Shown piece after piece: positions 31,615 to 39,735 of a stretch of 64,000 nucleotides of DNA (positions are counted from its first letter, which is position 1; each line of letters starts with the position of its first letter). This DNA is from Streptomyces sp. 2114.4 (GTDB lineage Bacteria > Actinomycetota > Actinomycetes > Streptomycetales > Streptomycetaceae): the NCBI RefSeq assembly GCF_900187385.1, contig NZ_FYEY01000001.1, positions 1,116,001 through 1,180,000 of the forward strand, given 5' to 3'. Position numbers and translations under genes: made by a program. The notes below the pieces were generated by a model, which saw nothing but the letters and a program-made list of their open reading frames with translations, was not told where the DNA came from and ran no database searches.

Positions 31615-32193
31615 TCAGAGATCGGTGGGGAGCATCTGCCAGAGGTGAGGCCGGTCGACGGCCTCCTGGAGGCATTGCAGCACGGTCGGGTGTGGTTCAG
31701 CAAATAGCACCGGGTAGTCCAGTTCGTTGCACTCCGGACGCACGGGGAAGGCCAGCTGCTCACGGTCGAGGCGGAACTGCGCGTCGACGCCCGGCTTGTT
31801 ACCCCGCGGATCCTGCCGCGCCCAGCGGTCCTCACCCGGCAGCCGCACGGCGACCAGGCCGTGGACGGTGTCGAGCTTCTGGTAGCACAACCCGGCGGGG
31901 ATGCTCCTCGCCCGCAGCAGGGCCACCAGCGCATGCGCCTTGGCGTAGCAGATGCCGGTGCGCCGCGCGAGCACGTCCGAGGCACGCCAGGTGACGCGCG
32001 GGTCACCGGAGTCCGCGCTGTGCGGGATGGTGTCGCGGACGAACTCGAAGGCGGCCTTGGCGTATGTGTATGCGTCGGTGGCTTCGGCGGCGAGGGCGGC
32101 CGCAGTGGCCCGGACCTGCCGATGGTCGTGGTCGATGACCTCATCGGCCGCCAAGTAGGCAGCGATTTCCGGGGTGTTCTGGATCAGCTCCAT
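31615..32193 (-). CDS. Transglutaminase-like domain protein
   Basis: 192 residues. TYAKAAFEFVRDTIPHSADSGDPRVTWRASDVLARRTGICYAKAHALVALLRARSIPAGLCYQ is the transglutaminase core with catalytic Cys (TGICYAKA); TVHGLVAVRLPGEDRWARQDPRGN provides the His and Asp. Cytosolic bacterial members are probably peptidases or cross-linkers with unknown targets. The start ATG 32193 coincides with the predicted transcription start. First gene of a two-gene unit with the B3/4 gene. Confidence 0.87.
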   Translation of the reverse strand: MELIQNTPEIAAYLAADEVIDHDHRQVRATAAALAAEATDAYTYAKAAFEFVRDTIPHSADSGDPRVTWRASDVLARRTGICYAKAHALVALLRARSIPAGLCYQKLDTVHGLVAVRLPGEDRWARQDPRGNKPGVDAQFRLDREQLAFPVRPECNELDYPVLFAEPHPTVLQCLQEAVDRPHLWQMLPTDL

Positions 32194-32200
32194 ACCCGGG

Positions 32201-32230
32201 AACGTAGCGATGCGCCCGGCCGAGAGTCAA
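32201..32230 (-). promoter_or_regulatory. Leaderless promoter of the transglutaminase-like gene
   Basis: On the minus strand TTGACT (32230-32225), an 18-bp spacer and TACGTT (32206-32201) are followed by 7 nt and the ATG at 32193. Spacing and boxes are close to consensus. Confidence 0.65.
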
Positions 32231-32246
32231 TGACTTTTCGACCGGA

Positions 32247-32260
32247 CGCATAGCTATGCG
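32247..32260. promoter_or_regulatory. Perfect 14-bp palindrome
   Basis: CGCATAGCTATGCG lies 17 bp upstream of the -35 box of the transglutaminase promoter and 18 bp from the 3' end of the threonine aldolase gene. Perfect symmetry with an AT-rich core suggests a regulator site (activator position). Confidence 0.5.
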
Positions 32261-32277
32261 ACGAACTGACCCGGGAG

Positions 32278-33348
32278 CTAGCGGCCCATCTCCTCGCGGA
32301 GTGCGGCGAGGAAGCCGTCGACGTCCTCCTCGGCGGTGTCGAAGGCGCACATCCAGCGCACCACACCGGCGGCTTCGTCCCAGAAGTAGAAGCGGTAGCG
32401 CTTCTGCAGCCGCTCGCTCACCTCGTGCGGCAGCCGGGCGAACACGCCGTTGGACTGCACGGGGTAAAGGATCTCCACCCCGTCGATCCCCCGCACCCCG
32501 GCCGCCAGCCGCTGCGCCATGGTGTTGGCGTGCCGCGCGTTGCGCAGCCACAGGTCCTTGGCGAGCAGCGCCTCCAACTGGACGGAGACGAAGCGCATCT
32601 TGGAGGCCAGCTGCATGGACAGCTTGCGCAGGTGCTTCATGGCGCGCACCCGGTCGGGGTTGAGCACGACCACGGCCTCGCCGAAGACGGCGCCGTTCTT
32701 CGTGCCGCCGAAGGAGAGGATGTCGACGCCCACGGCGTTGGTGAACGCCCGCATCGGGACATCCAGCGTCGCCGCGGCATTGGCGATCCGCGAGCCGTCG
32801 AGGTGCACCACCATGTTGCGCTCATGCGCGTGTTCACAGATCGCCCGGATCTCGTCGGGCGTGTAGACCGTGCCGAGCTCCGTGCTCTGGGTGATCGAGA
32901 CGACCTGCGGCATGGCGCGGTGCTCGTCGTCCCAGCCGTACGCCTCGCGGTCGATCAGCTCGGGGGTGAGCTTGCCGTCCTCGGTGGGCACGGTCAGCAG
33001 CTTGAGCCCGCCGATCCGCTCGGGTGCACCGCACTCGTCGACATGGATGTGCGCGGACTCGGCGGCGATCACCGCACCCCAGCGGTCGGTCACGGCCTGC
33101 AGGGCGACGACATTGGCGCCGGTGCCGTTGAACACCGGGAACGCCTCGGCGCGCTGCCCGAAGTGGCTGCGGAAGACGCGCTGCAGGTGCTCGGTGTACT
33201 CGTCCTCGCCGTAGGCGACCTGATGGCCGCCGTTGGCAAGGGCGAGCGCGGCCAGCACCTCGGGGTGCGCGCCGGCGTAGTTGTCGCTGGCGAAGCCGCG
33301 TATCTCGGGGTCGTGATGCCGCCGGGCGTCGGTCTTCGCTCCGGTCAC
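32278..33348 (-). CDS. Threonine aldolase family protein (PLP-dependent)
   Basis: 356 residues. FASDNYAGAHPEVLAALALANGGHQVAYGEDEYTEHLQRVFRSHFG is the conserved opening of L-threonine/beta-eliminating lyase-type aldolases, GTGANVVALQA the cofactor loop, VHLDGSRIANAA the aspartate that pairs with PLP, and DILSFGGTKNGAVFGEAVV contains the Schiff-base lysine. It splits threonine or related beta-hydroxy amino acids into glycine and an aldehyde. GTG 33348 is chosen because it overlaps the SDR stop as GTGA; GTG 33366 is possible. Last gene of a coupled three-gene operon. Confidence 0.9.
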   Translation of the reverse strand: MTGAKTDARRHHDPEIRGFASDNYAGAHPEVLAALALANGGHQVAYGEDEYTEHLQRVFRSHFGQRAEAFPVFNGTGANVVALQAVTDRWGAVIAAESAHIHVDECGAPERIGGLKLLTVPTEDGKLTPELIDREAYGWDDEHRAMPQVVSITQSTELGTVYTPDEIRAICEHAHERNMVVHLDGSRIANAAATLDVPMRAFTNAVGVDILSFGGTKNGAVFGEAVVVLNPDRVRAMKHLRKLSMQLASKMRFVSVQLEALLAKDLWLRNARHANTMAQRLAAGVRGIDGVEILYPVQSNGVFARLPHEVSERLQKRYRFYFWDEAAGVVRWMCAFDTAEEDVDGFLAALREEMGR

Positions 33349-34169
33349 GGCTCGGGGGTCAGCCACAGACGCTGTCCATTCACTTCCTGGGCGGGCCGGC
33401 TCCAGACCCCGGCGATGGCCTCGGCCAGCTCCGTGACATCCGTGAAGCCCGCGAACTTGGCGTTCGGTCGCTCGGCGCGCATCTGGTCATTGACGAGCGC
33501 CTTCACGATCAGGATCGCAGCCGCGGCGCGCGGTCCCGTCTCACCCCCCGACTTGCGGAAGCCGTCCGCCATGGCGAGCGTCCAGGCCTCGGCGGCGGCC
33601 TTGGAGGCGGCGTAGGCGGCGTTGCCCCCGGTGGGCTTGCTGGCGCCGGCCGCGCTGGTGAGGAGGAAGCGGCCGTTGCCGCTGCGTTCGAGCGCTTCGT
33701 GGAAGGCGAGCGAGGTGTGCTGGACGGTACGGATCAGGAGCTTGTGCAGCATGTCCCAGTCCGCGAGGTCGGTCTCCGCGAAGGTCGAGGAGCCGCGCCA
33801 GCCGCCGACGAGGTGCACCAGGCCGTCGATCCGGCCGAATTCCTTCTCCGTACGAGCCGCCCATTCACGGGTCTGGTCGAGGTCGAGGAGGTCGACGGTG
33901 TCCCCGATCACCGTGGCGCCGCCGTGGGCGTAGCGGGCCGCGTCCACGGCCTCCGCCAGCCGCTCGGGGTTCGAGTCCGAGCCGACCACCACCGCACCCG
34001 CTTCGGCCAGTCGCAGCAGGGTCGCCCGGCCGGCCGGTCCGGCCGCTCCCGCCACCGCGATGACCGCACCCTCCAGCGGCCCCTGGCCGCCCGTCGAAGT
34101 AACCATCTCCGTCGCCTCCTCGTCCTGCTCCTGGACGGCCTTCGGCCGGGTGTTCCGGTCGTTCGTCAT
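33345..34169 (-). CDS. SDR family NAD(P)-dependent oxidoreductase
   Basis: 274 residues. GAVIAVAGAAGPAGRATLLRLAEAGAVVVGSDSN is a Rossmann fold with a GAAGPAG variant of the glycine motif. DGLVHLVGGW replaces NNAG, and FLLTSAAGASKPTGGNAAYAASKAAAEAWT supplies the catalytic Ser and YxxxK. The substrate is unknown. ATG 34169 overlaps the DUF6421 stop as ATGA, and its own stop overlaps the threonine aldolase start, so the three proteins are translated together. An internal ATG (MVTSTGG) could be used instead. Confidence 0.88.
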   Translation of the reverse strand: MTNDRNTRPKAVQEQDEEATEMVTSTGGQGPLEGAVIAVAGAAGPAGRATLLRLAEAGAVVVGSDSNPERLAEAVDAARYAHGGATVIGDTVDLLDLDQTREWAARTEKEFGRIDGLVHLVGGWRGSSTFAETDLADWDMLHKLLIRTVQHTSLAFHEALERSGNGRFLLTSAAGASKPTGGNAAYAASKAAAEAWTLAMADGFRKSGGETGPRAAAAILIVKALVNDQMRAERPNAKFAGFTDVTELAEAIAGVWSRPAQEVNGQRLWLTPEP

Positions 34170-35563
34170 GCCGCCGCCAATTCATCGCTGTGGGCCGTGA
34201 TGCCCTTGGTGGATGCGATCACAGCGCGCAGCTTCTTGGCGAGCGCCTCGTAGAACATGCTCAGCGGGAACTCGTCGGGGAGCACGTCGTCCACGAGTTT
34301 GCGCGGCGGCTGGTCGAGGTCGAGGGCATCGGGACCCTTGGCCCAGACCGAGCCCGGGTGCGGTGCGAGGTAGGTCGAGACGAGGTCGTACGCGGCGAAC
34401 CAGTGGACCAGCTTGGGCCGGTCGATGCCGTCGCGGTAGAGCTTTTCGATCTCGCCGCACAGCTGGTTGGTGACCTTGGGCGCCCGCTCCCAGTCGATGT
34501 GCAGTGTGTTGTCCGTCCAGCGTACGACGTCGTGCTGGTGCAGGTACGCGAAGAGCAGCTGGCCGCCGAGGCCGTCGTAGTTGCGGACCCGGTCGCCGGT
34601 GACGGGGAACCGGAACATCCGGTCGAAGATCACGGCGAACTGCACGTCGCGGGCCTGGGAGTACCCCTCGGCTTCCAGCTTCACGGCCTCCTTGAAGGCG
34701 GTGAGGTCGCAGCGCAGCTCCTCCAGGCCGTACATCCAGAACGGCTGGCGCTGCTTGATCATGAAGGGGTCGAACGGCAGGTCACCGTGGCTGTGGGTGC
34801 GGTCGTGCACCATGTCCCACAGGACGAAGGCCTCCTGGCAGCGCTCCTGGTCGGCCAGCATCTCGCGGATGTCCGCGGGGAGTTCGACGCCCAGCGTCTC
34901 GATGGCGGCCTCGCTGACCCGGCGGAAGCGGGCGGCCTCCCGGTCGCAGAAAATCCCGCCCCAGCTGAACCGCTCGGGGGCCTCGCGCACGGCGATGGTC
35001 TCCGGGAAGAGCACCGCGGAGTTGGTGTCGTAGCCGGCCGTGAAGTCCTCGAAGGCGATGCCGCAGAAGAGGGCGTTGTCGTAGCGGGTGCGCTCCAGCT
35101 CGGCGAGCCAGTCCGGCCAGACCATGCGCAGGACGACGGCCTCGAAGTTGCGGTCCGGGTTGCCGTTCTGGGTGTACATGGGGAACAGCACGAGGTGCTG
35201 GAGGCCGTCGGCGCGCTGCCGGGCGGGCTGGAAGGCGAGGAGGGAGTCCAGGAAGTCCGGCACTCCGAAGCCGCCGTCGGCCCAGCGGCGCAGGTCGGCG
35301 GCGAGGGCCTGGTGGTAGGCGGCGTTGTGCGGCAGCAGCGGGGCGAGCTCCCCGACGGCCGCGGCCATCTTGTCGACCTCCGCGCGGACGGCCTCGGCGG
35401 TGGGCGCGCCCTCCGCCTCCAGGTCTATGGAGCCGTCCTTGGACTGCCAGGGACGGATGGTCTCGACCGCGTCCTTGAGCACGGGCCACGCCGGGTGCGC
35501 GACCACGCTCTCCGCGGTCGTGGGGGCCTCCCGGACACCCACAGGCGAAAGAATTTCCGTCAT
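34166..35563 (-). CDS. DUF6421 family protein
   Basis: 465 residues, mostly alpha-helical with many aromatic and acidic residues and no signal peptide. Recognisable as the DUF6421 type by stretches such as MYTQNGNPDRNFEAVVLRMVWPDWLAELERTRYDNALFCGIAFEDFTAGYDTNSAVLFPETIAVREAP and VLWDMVHDRTHSHGDLPFDPFMIKQRQPFWMYGLEELRCDL. The HDRTHSHGD and EELRCD motifs could bind a metal (inference). No activity is known. First gene of the coupled operon DUF6421-SDR-threonine aldolase, with its own operator-like palindrome. Confidence 0.8.
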   Translation of the reverse strand: MTEILSPVGVREAPTTAESVVAHPAWPVLKDAVETIRPWQSKDGSIDLEAEGAPTAEAVRAEVDKMAAAVGELAPLLPHNAAYHQALAADLRRWADGGFGVPDFLDSLLAFQPARQRADGLQHLVLFPMYTQNGNPDRNFEAVVLRMVWPDWLAELERTRYDNALFCGIAFEDFTAGYDTNSAVLFPETIAVREAPERFSWGGIFCDREAARFRRVSEAAIETLGVELPADIREMLADQERCQEAFVLWDMVHDRTHSHGDLPFDPFMIKQRQPFWMYGLEELRCDLTAFKEAVKLEAEGYSQARDVQFAVIFDRMFRFPVTGDRVRNYDGLGGQLLFAYLHQHDVVRWTDNTLHIDWERAPKVTNQLCGEIEKLYRDGIDRPKLVHWFAAYDLVSTYLAPHPGSVWAKGPDALDLDQPPRKLVDDVLPDEFPLSMFYEALAKKLRAVIASTKGITAHSDELAAA

Positions 35564-35584
35564 GACTGCCCTCCGGCGATAGAT

Positions 35585-35628
35585 CGTGTTGTCAGAACAC
35601 GGTAACCAGCCGAGGATGACCCGCTCAA
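35585..35628 (-). promoter_or_regulatory. Promoter with start-site operator for the DUF6421 operon
   Basis: TTGAGC (35628-35623), 18 bp and TACCGT (35604-35599) form the promoter on the minus strand. CGTGTT-GTCAG-AACACG (35585-35601) is a 17-bp perfect-arm palindrome overlapping the -10 box and predicted start site, the place for a repressor. Confidence 0.55.
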
Positions 35629-36111
35629 GGGGAGTCGTTGAAAATTATTCTGTCGACACCCCGCACTCGCGCACCTTTTTCCTGTCGGTGAGGGCTTGGG
35701 CGCCACTTCCTCCCAGCAATACCAAGGGTTTCGGCGGTTCCTCCGGCCGTCCGGCGCCGGAGAAACCCCTCAGTCGTGTGGCATATGCCATACAACCCGG
35801 GGCCGCTGCCGTACGGCCGGGGTCTGCCGTACGGCGGGGCCGCCGCCTACGCCCCGGGGCTGCCGCGGACCGGCCCGGTCCGCGGCACGCCGTCAGCGCG
35901 GCAAGGACTCGCCCACGCGAGGGTGAGGCGGTCTGAAGCCGGATATGGCGGGTACCCGTACTGGACACACCGCGGTCCGGTCCGGCAGCCCGTTTTCCGC
36001 CGGTCGGTCCCGTTAGGCTGTGCGCCATTTCGTAGCGCCGTTGCCGACACCCGACGGTCGGCACGTGTACGGAGCCAACACCAGCACCGAGCCGACAGAA
36101 GCGAGGCAGCC
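35629..36111. other. Intergenic region between DUF6421 operon and glycerophosphodiesterase gene
   Basis: No gene is convincing. An open frame on the plus strand is rich in Pro, Tyr and Gly (LPYGRGLPYGG repeats) and runs into the downstream gene, but has no supported start. It contains an AT-rich patch (35638-35655), the perfect palindrome TGGCATATGCCA (35779-35790) and repeated CCGTACGG-type sequence. Confidence 0.4.
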
Positions 36112-36795
36112 TTGTCCTTTCTCACCATCGGACACCGCGGGATGATGGGCGTGGAGCCGGAGAACACCCTGCGGTCCTTCGTGCGCGCCGAGCACGAAGG
36201 CCTCGACGTCATCGAACTCGATCTGCATCTGAGCAAGGACGGCGCGCTCGTGGTGATGCACGACGCGGACGTGGACCGGACCACCGACGGCGCCGGCCCG
36301 ATCGCCGAGCGCACCCTCGCCGAACTCCGCGAGCTCGATGCCGGCGGGGGCGAGCGGATCCCCGTCTTCGAGGAGGTCGTCGAGGCGGTCAAGGCGCCGT
36401 TGCAGGCCGAGATCAAGGACGTGGCGGCCGCGCAGGCGCTGGCCGAGGTGATGCGGTCGCGCGATCTGGTCGGCCGGGTCGATGTGATCTCCTTCCACGA
36501 CGAGGCGCTGGCCGCGATCCGTACCCTGCTGCCCGGTGTGCGGACCGCGCTGGTCGGCAGCCGGTACGGCGCGGACGTGGTCGACCGCGCACAGGCCGTC
36601 GGCGCGACGATGCTCTCGCTGAACATCCGCCGGCTCACCCTGGAACTGGTCGAGCGGGCGCATGCCGCGCATCTGAAGGTCGTGGGCTGGACGGTCAATA
36701 CGCATGATCAGCTGCGTCTCGCGCGCGGGCTCGGCCTGGACGGTGTGGTGACCGACCAGCCGGAGATCCGGCGGGCGGTCCGCTTCACGGCGTGA
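36112..36795 (+). CDS. Glycerophosphodiester phosphodiesterase
   Basis: 227 residues. LTIGHRGMMGVEPENTLRSFVRAEHEGLDVIELDLHLSKDGALVVMHDADVDRTTDG contains the GDPD catalytic HRG, the metal-binding E-x-D and second His (MHD), and the typical DRTTxG. AEIKD and VVTDQPE complete the barrel. It cleaves glycerophosphodiesters to glycerol-3-phosphate and an alcohol; no signal peptide, so it is probably cytosolic. The likely start is TTG 36112 with GCGAGG upstream, because no ATG or GTG lies near the fold start. Single gene. Confidence 0.88.
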   Translation: MSFLTIGHRGMMGVEPENTLRSFVRAEHEGLDVIELDLHLSKDGALVVMHDADVDRTTDGAGPIAERTLAELRELDAGGGERIPVFEEVVEAVKAPLQAEIKDVAAAQALAEVMRSRDLVGRVDVISFHDEALAAIRTLLPGVRTALVGSRYGADVVDRAQAVGATMLSLNIRRLTLELVERAHAAHLKVVGWTVNTHDQLRLARGLGLDGVVTDQPEIRRAVRFTA

Positions 36796-36858
36796 GGCGG
36801 CGCGGGTTCACCGGGTGAGGTGGCGCGCGGCGTCGTGAGCCGGGTGGGGCGTACCGAC

Positions 36859-36912
36859 TCGTCGGGCTCCGCGAGCTCGTCCGGCTCGTCGGGCTCGTCC
36901 GGCTTTTCGGGC
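36859..36912. repeat. Six 9-bp tandem repeats (TCGTCSGGC)
   Basis: Units TCGTCGGGC/TCGTCCGGC repeat with a 9-bp period across 36859-36912 (two degenerate copies), upstream of the ABC transporter binding-protein gene. Read on the minus strand they give Glu-Pro-Asp repeats, but no gene is supported there. Confidence 0.65.
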
Positions 36913-37027
36913 TCCACCCCGGCAACCGGGAAATGTGCAGTTCACAGCGCCGCAATGCACTTCCACCATGCGGACGTTTTCCCCGGTGATCTCGACAGAT
37001 GGCCCTGCGCCCTGCCACTCTCCCGCC

Positions 37028-37909
37028 ATGCGCCTCGCCAACTGCCCTCTCCGCCTTGCCGCTTGCGCCACCGTCGCGCTGCTCGCCGCGGCCGTCGGCT
37101 GTGCCCCGCAGGACGAGTCCCCCGGTGGCCCGCGGGCCGCCGGCCAGGGCAAACAGAGCTGTGACCGCGGCAAACTGGCCACGGTGGCCGACGGCAAGCT
37201 CACGGTCGGCACCGACAAGCCCGCCTACGCACCCTGGTTCCAGGACGACGACCCGGCCAGTGGCAAGGGCTTCGAATCGGCCGTCGCCTATGCCGTCGCC
37301 CGCCAGCTGGGCTACGGCAAGGGCGCGGTGAACTGGCAGACCGTGCCGTTCGCCAACGCCTTCGCGCCCGGCCAGAAGAAGTTCGACTTCGACATCAACC
37401 AGGTCTCCATCAGCGCCGCACGCGAACGGGCCGTCGCCTTCTCGTCGGGCTACTACGACGTGCGCCAGGCGGTCATCGCGCTCAAGGGCTCCCGGGCCGC
37501 GCATGCCAAGAGCATCGCCGCCCTCCGTCATCTCAAGCTCGGCGCGCAGGTCGGCAGCACCAGCCTGGACGTCGTCAATGACACCGTCCGGCCCCAGCAG
37601 CCGCCCGCCGTCTTCCAGAAGAACGACCTGGCCAAGTCCGCGCTGAAGAACGGCCAGGTGGACGCGATCCTCACCGATCTGCCGACGGCCTTCTACATCA
37701 CCTCGGCGGAGGTGAAGGACGCCGAGGTGGTCGGGCAGTTCGCGGCCGCCGGCGCCGGCAAGGAGCAGTTCGGCCTGGTCCTGGACAAGGAGAGCCGGAT
37801 CACCGGCTGTGTGACGGCCGCGGTCGACGCGCTGCGCAAGAACGGCACCCTCGCCGCGCTGGAGAAGAAGTGGCTGACCGACGCCGTATCCGTCCCGGTG
37901 CTCAAGTGA
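37028..37909 (+). CDS. Polar amino acid ABC transporter substrate-binding lipoprotein
   Basis: 293 residues. A lipoprotein signal (RLAACATVALLAAAVGC) gives a lipobox ending in Cys 25 or so. The mature part has the family-3 solute-binding pattern: DGKLTVGTDKPAYAPWFQDDDPASGKGFESAVAYAVARQLGY, the VSISAARERAVAFSSGYYDVRQAVIAL hinge region and LGAQVGSTS, with ILTDLPTAFYI late. It captures an amino acid or related polar solute for the membrane partners directly downstream. ATG 37028 places the signal at the N terminus. Confidence 0.9.
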   Translation: MRLANCPLRLAACATVALLAAAVGCAPQDESPGGPRAAGQGKQSCDRGKLATVADGKLTVGTDKPAYAPWFQDDDPASGKGFESAVAYAVARQLGYGKGAVNWQTVPFANAFAPGQKKFDFDINQVSISAARERAVAFSSGYYDVRQAVIALKGSRAAHAKSIAALRHLKLGAQVGSTSLDVVNDTVRPQQPPAVFQKNDLAKSALKNGQVDAILTDLPTAFYITSAEVKDAEVVGQFAAAGAGKEQFGLVLDKESRITGCVTAAVDALRKNGTLAALEKKWLTDAVSVPVLK

Positions 37910-37923
37910 CCAACGGAGAAGGT

Positions 37924-38808
37924 GTGTCGAAACTCCTGACGGCGCGGAACGGGGCCGACGACGGGTACGTGCCCTCGCAGCGGCGGATCGAGCGGGAGCG
38001 CTTCCGGCGGGCCAGGACCCGGCGCGCCACCGCCGTCGCCGCGCTGAGCACCCTGGTCACCGCCGCTGTCCTCTACCTCGTCATCACCCGCTCCCCCGGC
38101 TGGCCGCGGACCCGGGAGACGTTCTTCAGCCCCGAGTACGCCGCCAAGGCGCTGCCGAAGGTGCTGGAGGGGCTGCTGCTGAATCTGCGGCTGCTGGTGG
38201 TGTGCGGGGCGGCGGTGCTGGTGCTCGGGCTGCTGCTGGCGGTGGCCCGGACGCTGCGCGGACCGGTGTTCTTCCCCCTGCGCGCCCTGGCCGCCGCGTA
38301 CACCGACTTCTTCCGCGGCCTGCCGCTGATCATCTGTCTGCTGATGGTGGTCTTCGGGGTGCCGGCGCTGCGGCTGCAGGGGGTGACCACCGATCCCGTG
38401 CTGCTCGGCGGCTCCGCGCTGGTGCTGACGTACTCGGCCTATGTCGCCGAGGTCTTCCGGGCGGGCATCGAATCGGTGCACCCCTCCCAGCGGGCCGCGG
38501 CCCGGTCGCTGGGCCTGTCCAGCGGCCAGGCGCTGCGCTTCGTGGTGCTGCCGCAGGCCGTACGGCGGGTGGTGCCGCCGCTGTTGAACGATCTGGTCTC
38601 GCTGCAGAAGGACACCGGTCTGGTGTCCATCGCGGGTGCGGTGGATGCCGTCTACGCGGCACAGATCATCGCCGGCAAGGACTTCAACTTCACTCCGTAT
38701 GTCGTGGCGGGGCTCGTTTTCGTGGCGCTGACGATCCCCATGACGCGGTGCACGGACTGGGTCACCGCCCGCATGGACCGCAGGCGCGCCCAGGGAGGAC
38801 TCGTATGA
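37924..38808 (+). CDS. Amino acid ABC transporter permease
   Basis: 294 residues with about five membrane helices. LPKVLEGLLLNLRLLVVCGAAVLVLGLLLAVAR and YTDFFRGLPLIICLLMVVFG are typical of HisM/GlnP permeases, and YVAEVFRAGIESVHPSQRAAARSLGLSSGQALRFVVLPQAVRRVVPPLLND is the EAA loop that contacts the ATPase. An unusual ~45-residue basic N-terminal tail (RRIERERFRRARTRR) precedes helix 1. GTG 37924 has GGAG five bases upstream; GTG 37906 would overlap the binding-protein stop (GTGA). Confidence 0.9.
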   Translation: MSKLLTARNGADDGYVPSQRRIERERFRRARTRRATAVAALSTLVTAAVLYLVITRSPGWPRTRETFFSPEYAAKALPKVLEGLLLNLRLLVVCGAAVLVLGLLLAVARTLRGPVFFPLRALAAAYTDFFRGLPLIICLLMVVFGVPALRLQGVTTDPVLLGGSALVLTYSAYVAEVFRAGIESVHPSQRAAARSLGLSSGQALRFVVLPQAVRRVVPPLLNDLVSLQKDTGLVSIAGAVDAVYAAQIIAGKDFNFTPYVVAGLVFVALTIPMTRCTDWVTARMDRRRAQGGLV

Positions 38809-39641
38809 GCACGACGGACGATGCCCCGCGGCCGACCGACAAGACGGCCGGTGAGAGGGCCGGTGAGACGGGCGGGAAGGCGGCGCCCGGCGGCGGTCCG
38901 GTGCTGCGGCTGGAGTCCGTGCGCAAGACGTACGGACGCGGCACGGTCGTACTGCGGGATGTGGACCTGGCGGTCCCACCGCACACCGTGACGACGCTGA
39001 TCGGCGCCTCGGGGTCGGGCAAGTCCACGCTGCTGCGCTGCGCGAACCTGCTGGAGGAGATCGACGACGGTGCGATCTTTCTGGACGGCGCGGAGATCAC
39101 CGATCCGCGGGCGGACGTGGACGCGGTGCGCCGCCGGATCGGCGTGGTCTTCCAGGCCTACAACCTCTTCCCGCACATGACCGTGCTGGACAACATCACG
39201 CTGGCCCCCCGCCGGGTGCACGGCGTACCGCGCGCCGAGGCGGAGGCGCGGGCCCGCGAACTGCTGGACCGGCTCGGACTCGGCGGGCGGGCCGGGGAGT
39301 ACCCGGACCGGCTCAGCGGCGGTCAGCAGCAGCGGGTCGCGATCGTCCGGGCACTGGCCGGGCGGCCCCGGCTGCTGCTGCTCGACGAGATCACCGCGGC
39401 GCTCGACCCCGAGCTGGTCGGGGAAGTGCTCGGCGTGGTCCGCGATCTCAAGGAGGAGGGCATGACCATGGTCATCGCCACCCATGAGATGGGCTTCGCG
39501 CGAGAGGTCGCCGACCAGGTCTGCTTCCTGGACGGCGGGGTGGTGGTGGAACGCGGGACACCGGAGCAGGTCTTCGGCGACCCGCGGCAGGACCGCACCC
39601 GGCAGTTCCTGCGGCGGATCATCCAGGCGGGACGGCTGTGA
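38805..39641 (+). CDS. Amino acid ABC transporter ATP-binding protein
   Basis: 278 residues. After ~30 disordered residues, LRLESVRKTYGRGTVVLRDVDL begins the ABC domain: Walker A GASGSGKST, Q loop VFQAYNLFPHMTVLDNI, signature LSGGQQQRVAIVRAL, Walker B RLLLLDEITAALDPEL (the D-E-P usually seen is D-E-I) and H loop IATHEMGFA. It drives the transporter formed with the two upstream genes; its ATG overlaps the permease stop (ATGA). Confidence 0.95.
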   Translation: MSTTDDAPRPTDKTAGERAGETGGKAAPGGGPVLRLESVRKTYGRGTVVLRDVDLAVPPHTVTTLIGASGSGKSTLLRCANLLEEIDDGAIFLDGAEITDPRADVDAVRRRIGVVFQAYNLFPHMTVLDNITLAPRRVHGVPRAEAEARARELLDRLGLGGRAGEYPDRLSGGQQQRVAIVRALAGRPRLLLLDEITAALDPELVGEVLGVVRDLKEEGMTMVIATHEMGFAREVADQVCFLDGGVVVERGTPEQVFGDPRQDRTRQFLRRIIQAGRL

Positions 39642-39672
39642 GCGGCGCCGTCCGGCCCGCCCGGCGCCGGCC

Positions 39673-39726
39673 GACCGGGTCCTTCCGGCCGACCGGGTCC
39701 TTCCGGCCGACCGGGTCCTTCCGGCC
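39673..39726. repeat. Three perfect 18-bp tandem repeats
   Basis: GACCGGGTCCTTCCGGCC is repeated exactly three times (39673-39690, 39691-39708, 39709-39726) just after the ABC ATPase stop. Each unit has short complementary arms (GGCC/GGCC, ACCGGGT), so transcripts from either side could fold; it may serve as a terminator between convergent genes. Confidence 0.85.
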
Positions 39727-39735
39727 GGACCGCTC

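Noticed and set aside
35776..36111. N-terminal extension of the glycerophosphodiesterase or separate Pro/Tyr/Gly-rich gene
   Set aside because: The enzyme fold begins at LTIGHRG right after TTG 36112, with a ribosome-binding site there; the upstream frame has no start signal or conserved feature.
36708..36917. Small minus-strand frame with Glu-Pro-Asp repeats
   Set aside because: The repeats come from the 9-bp DNA repeat; it overlaps the end of the glycerophosphodiesterase gene and lacks a start signal.
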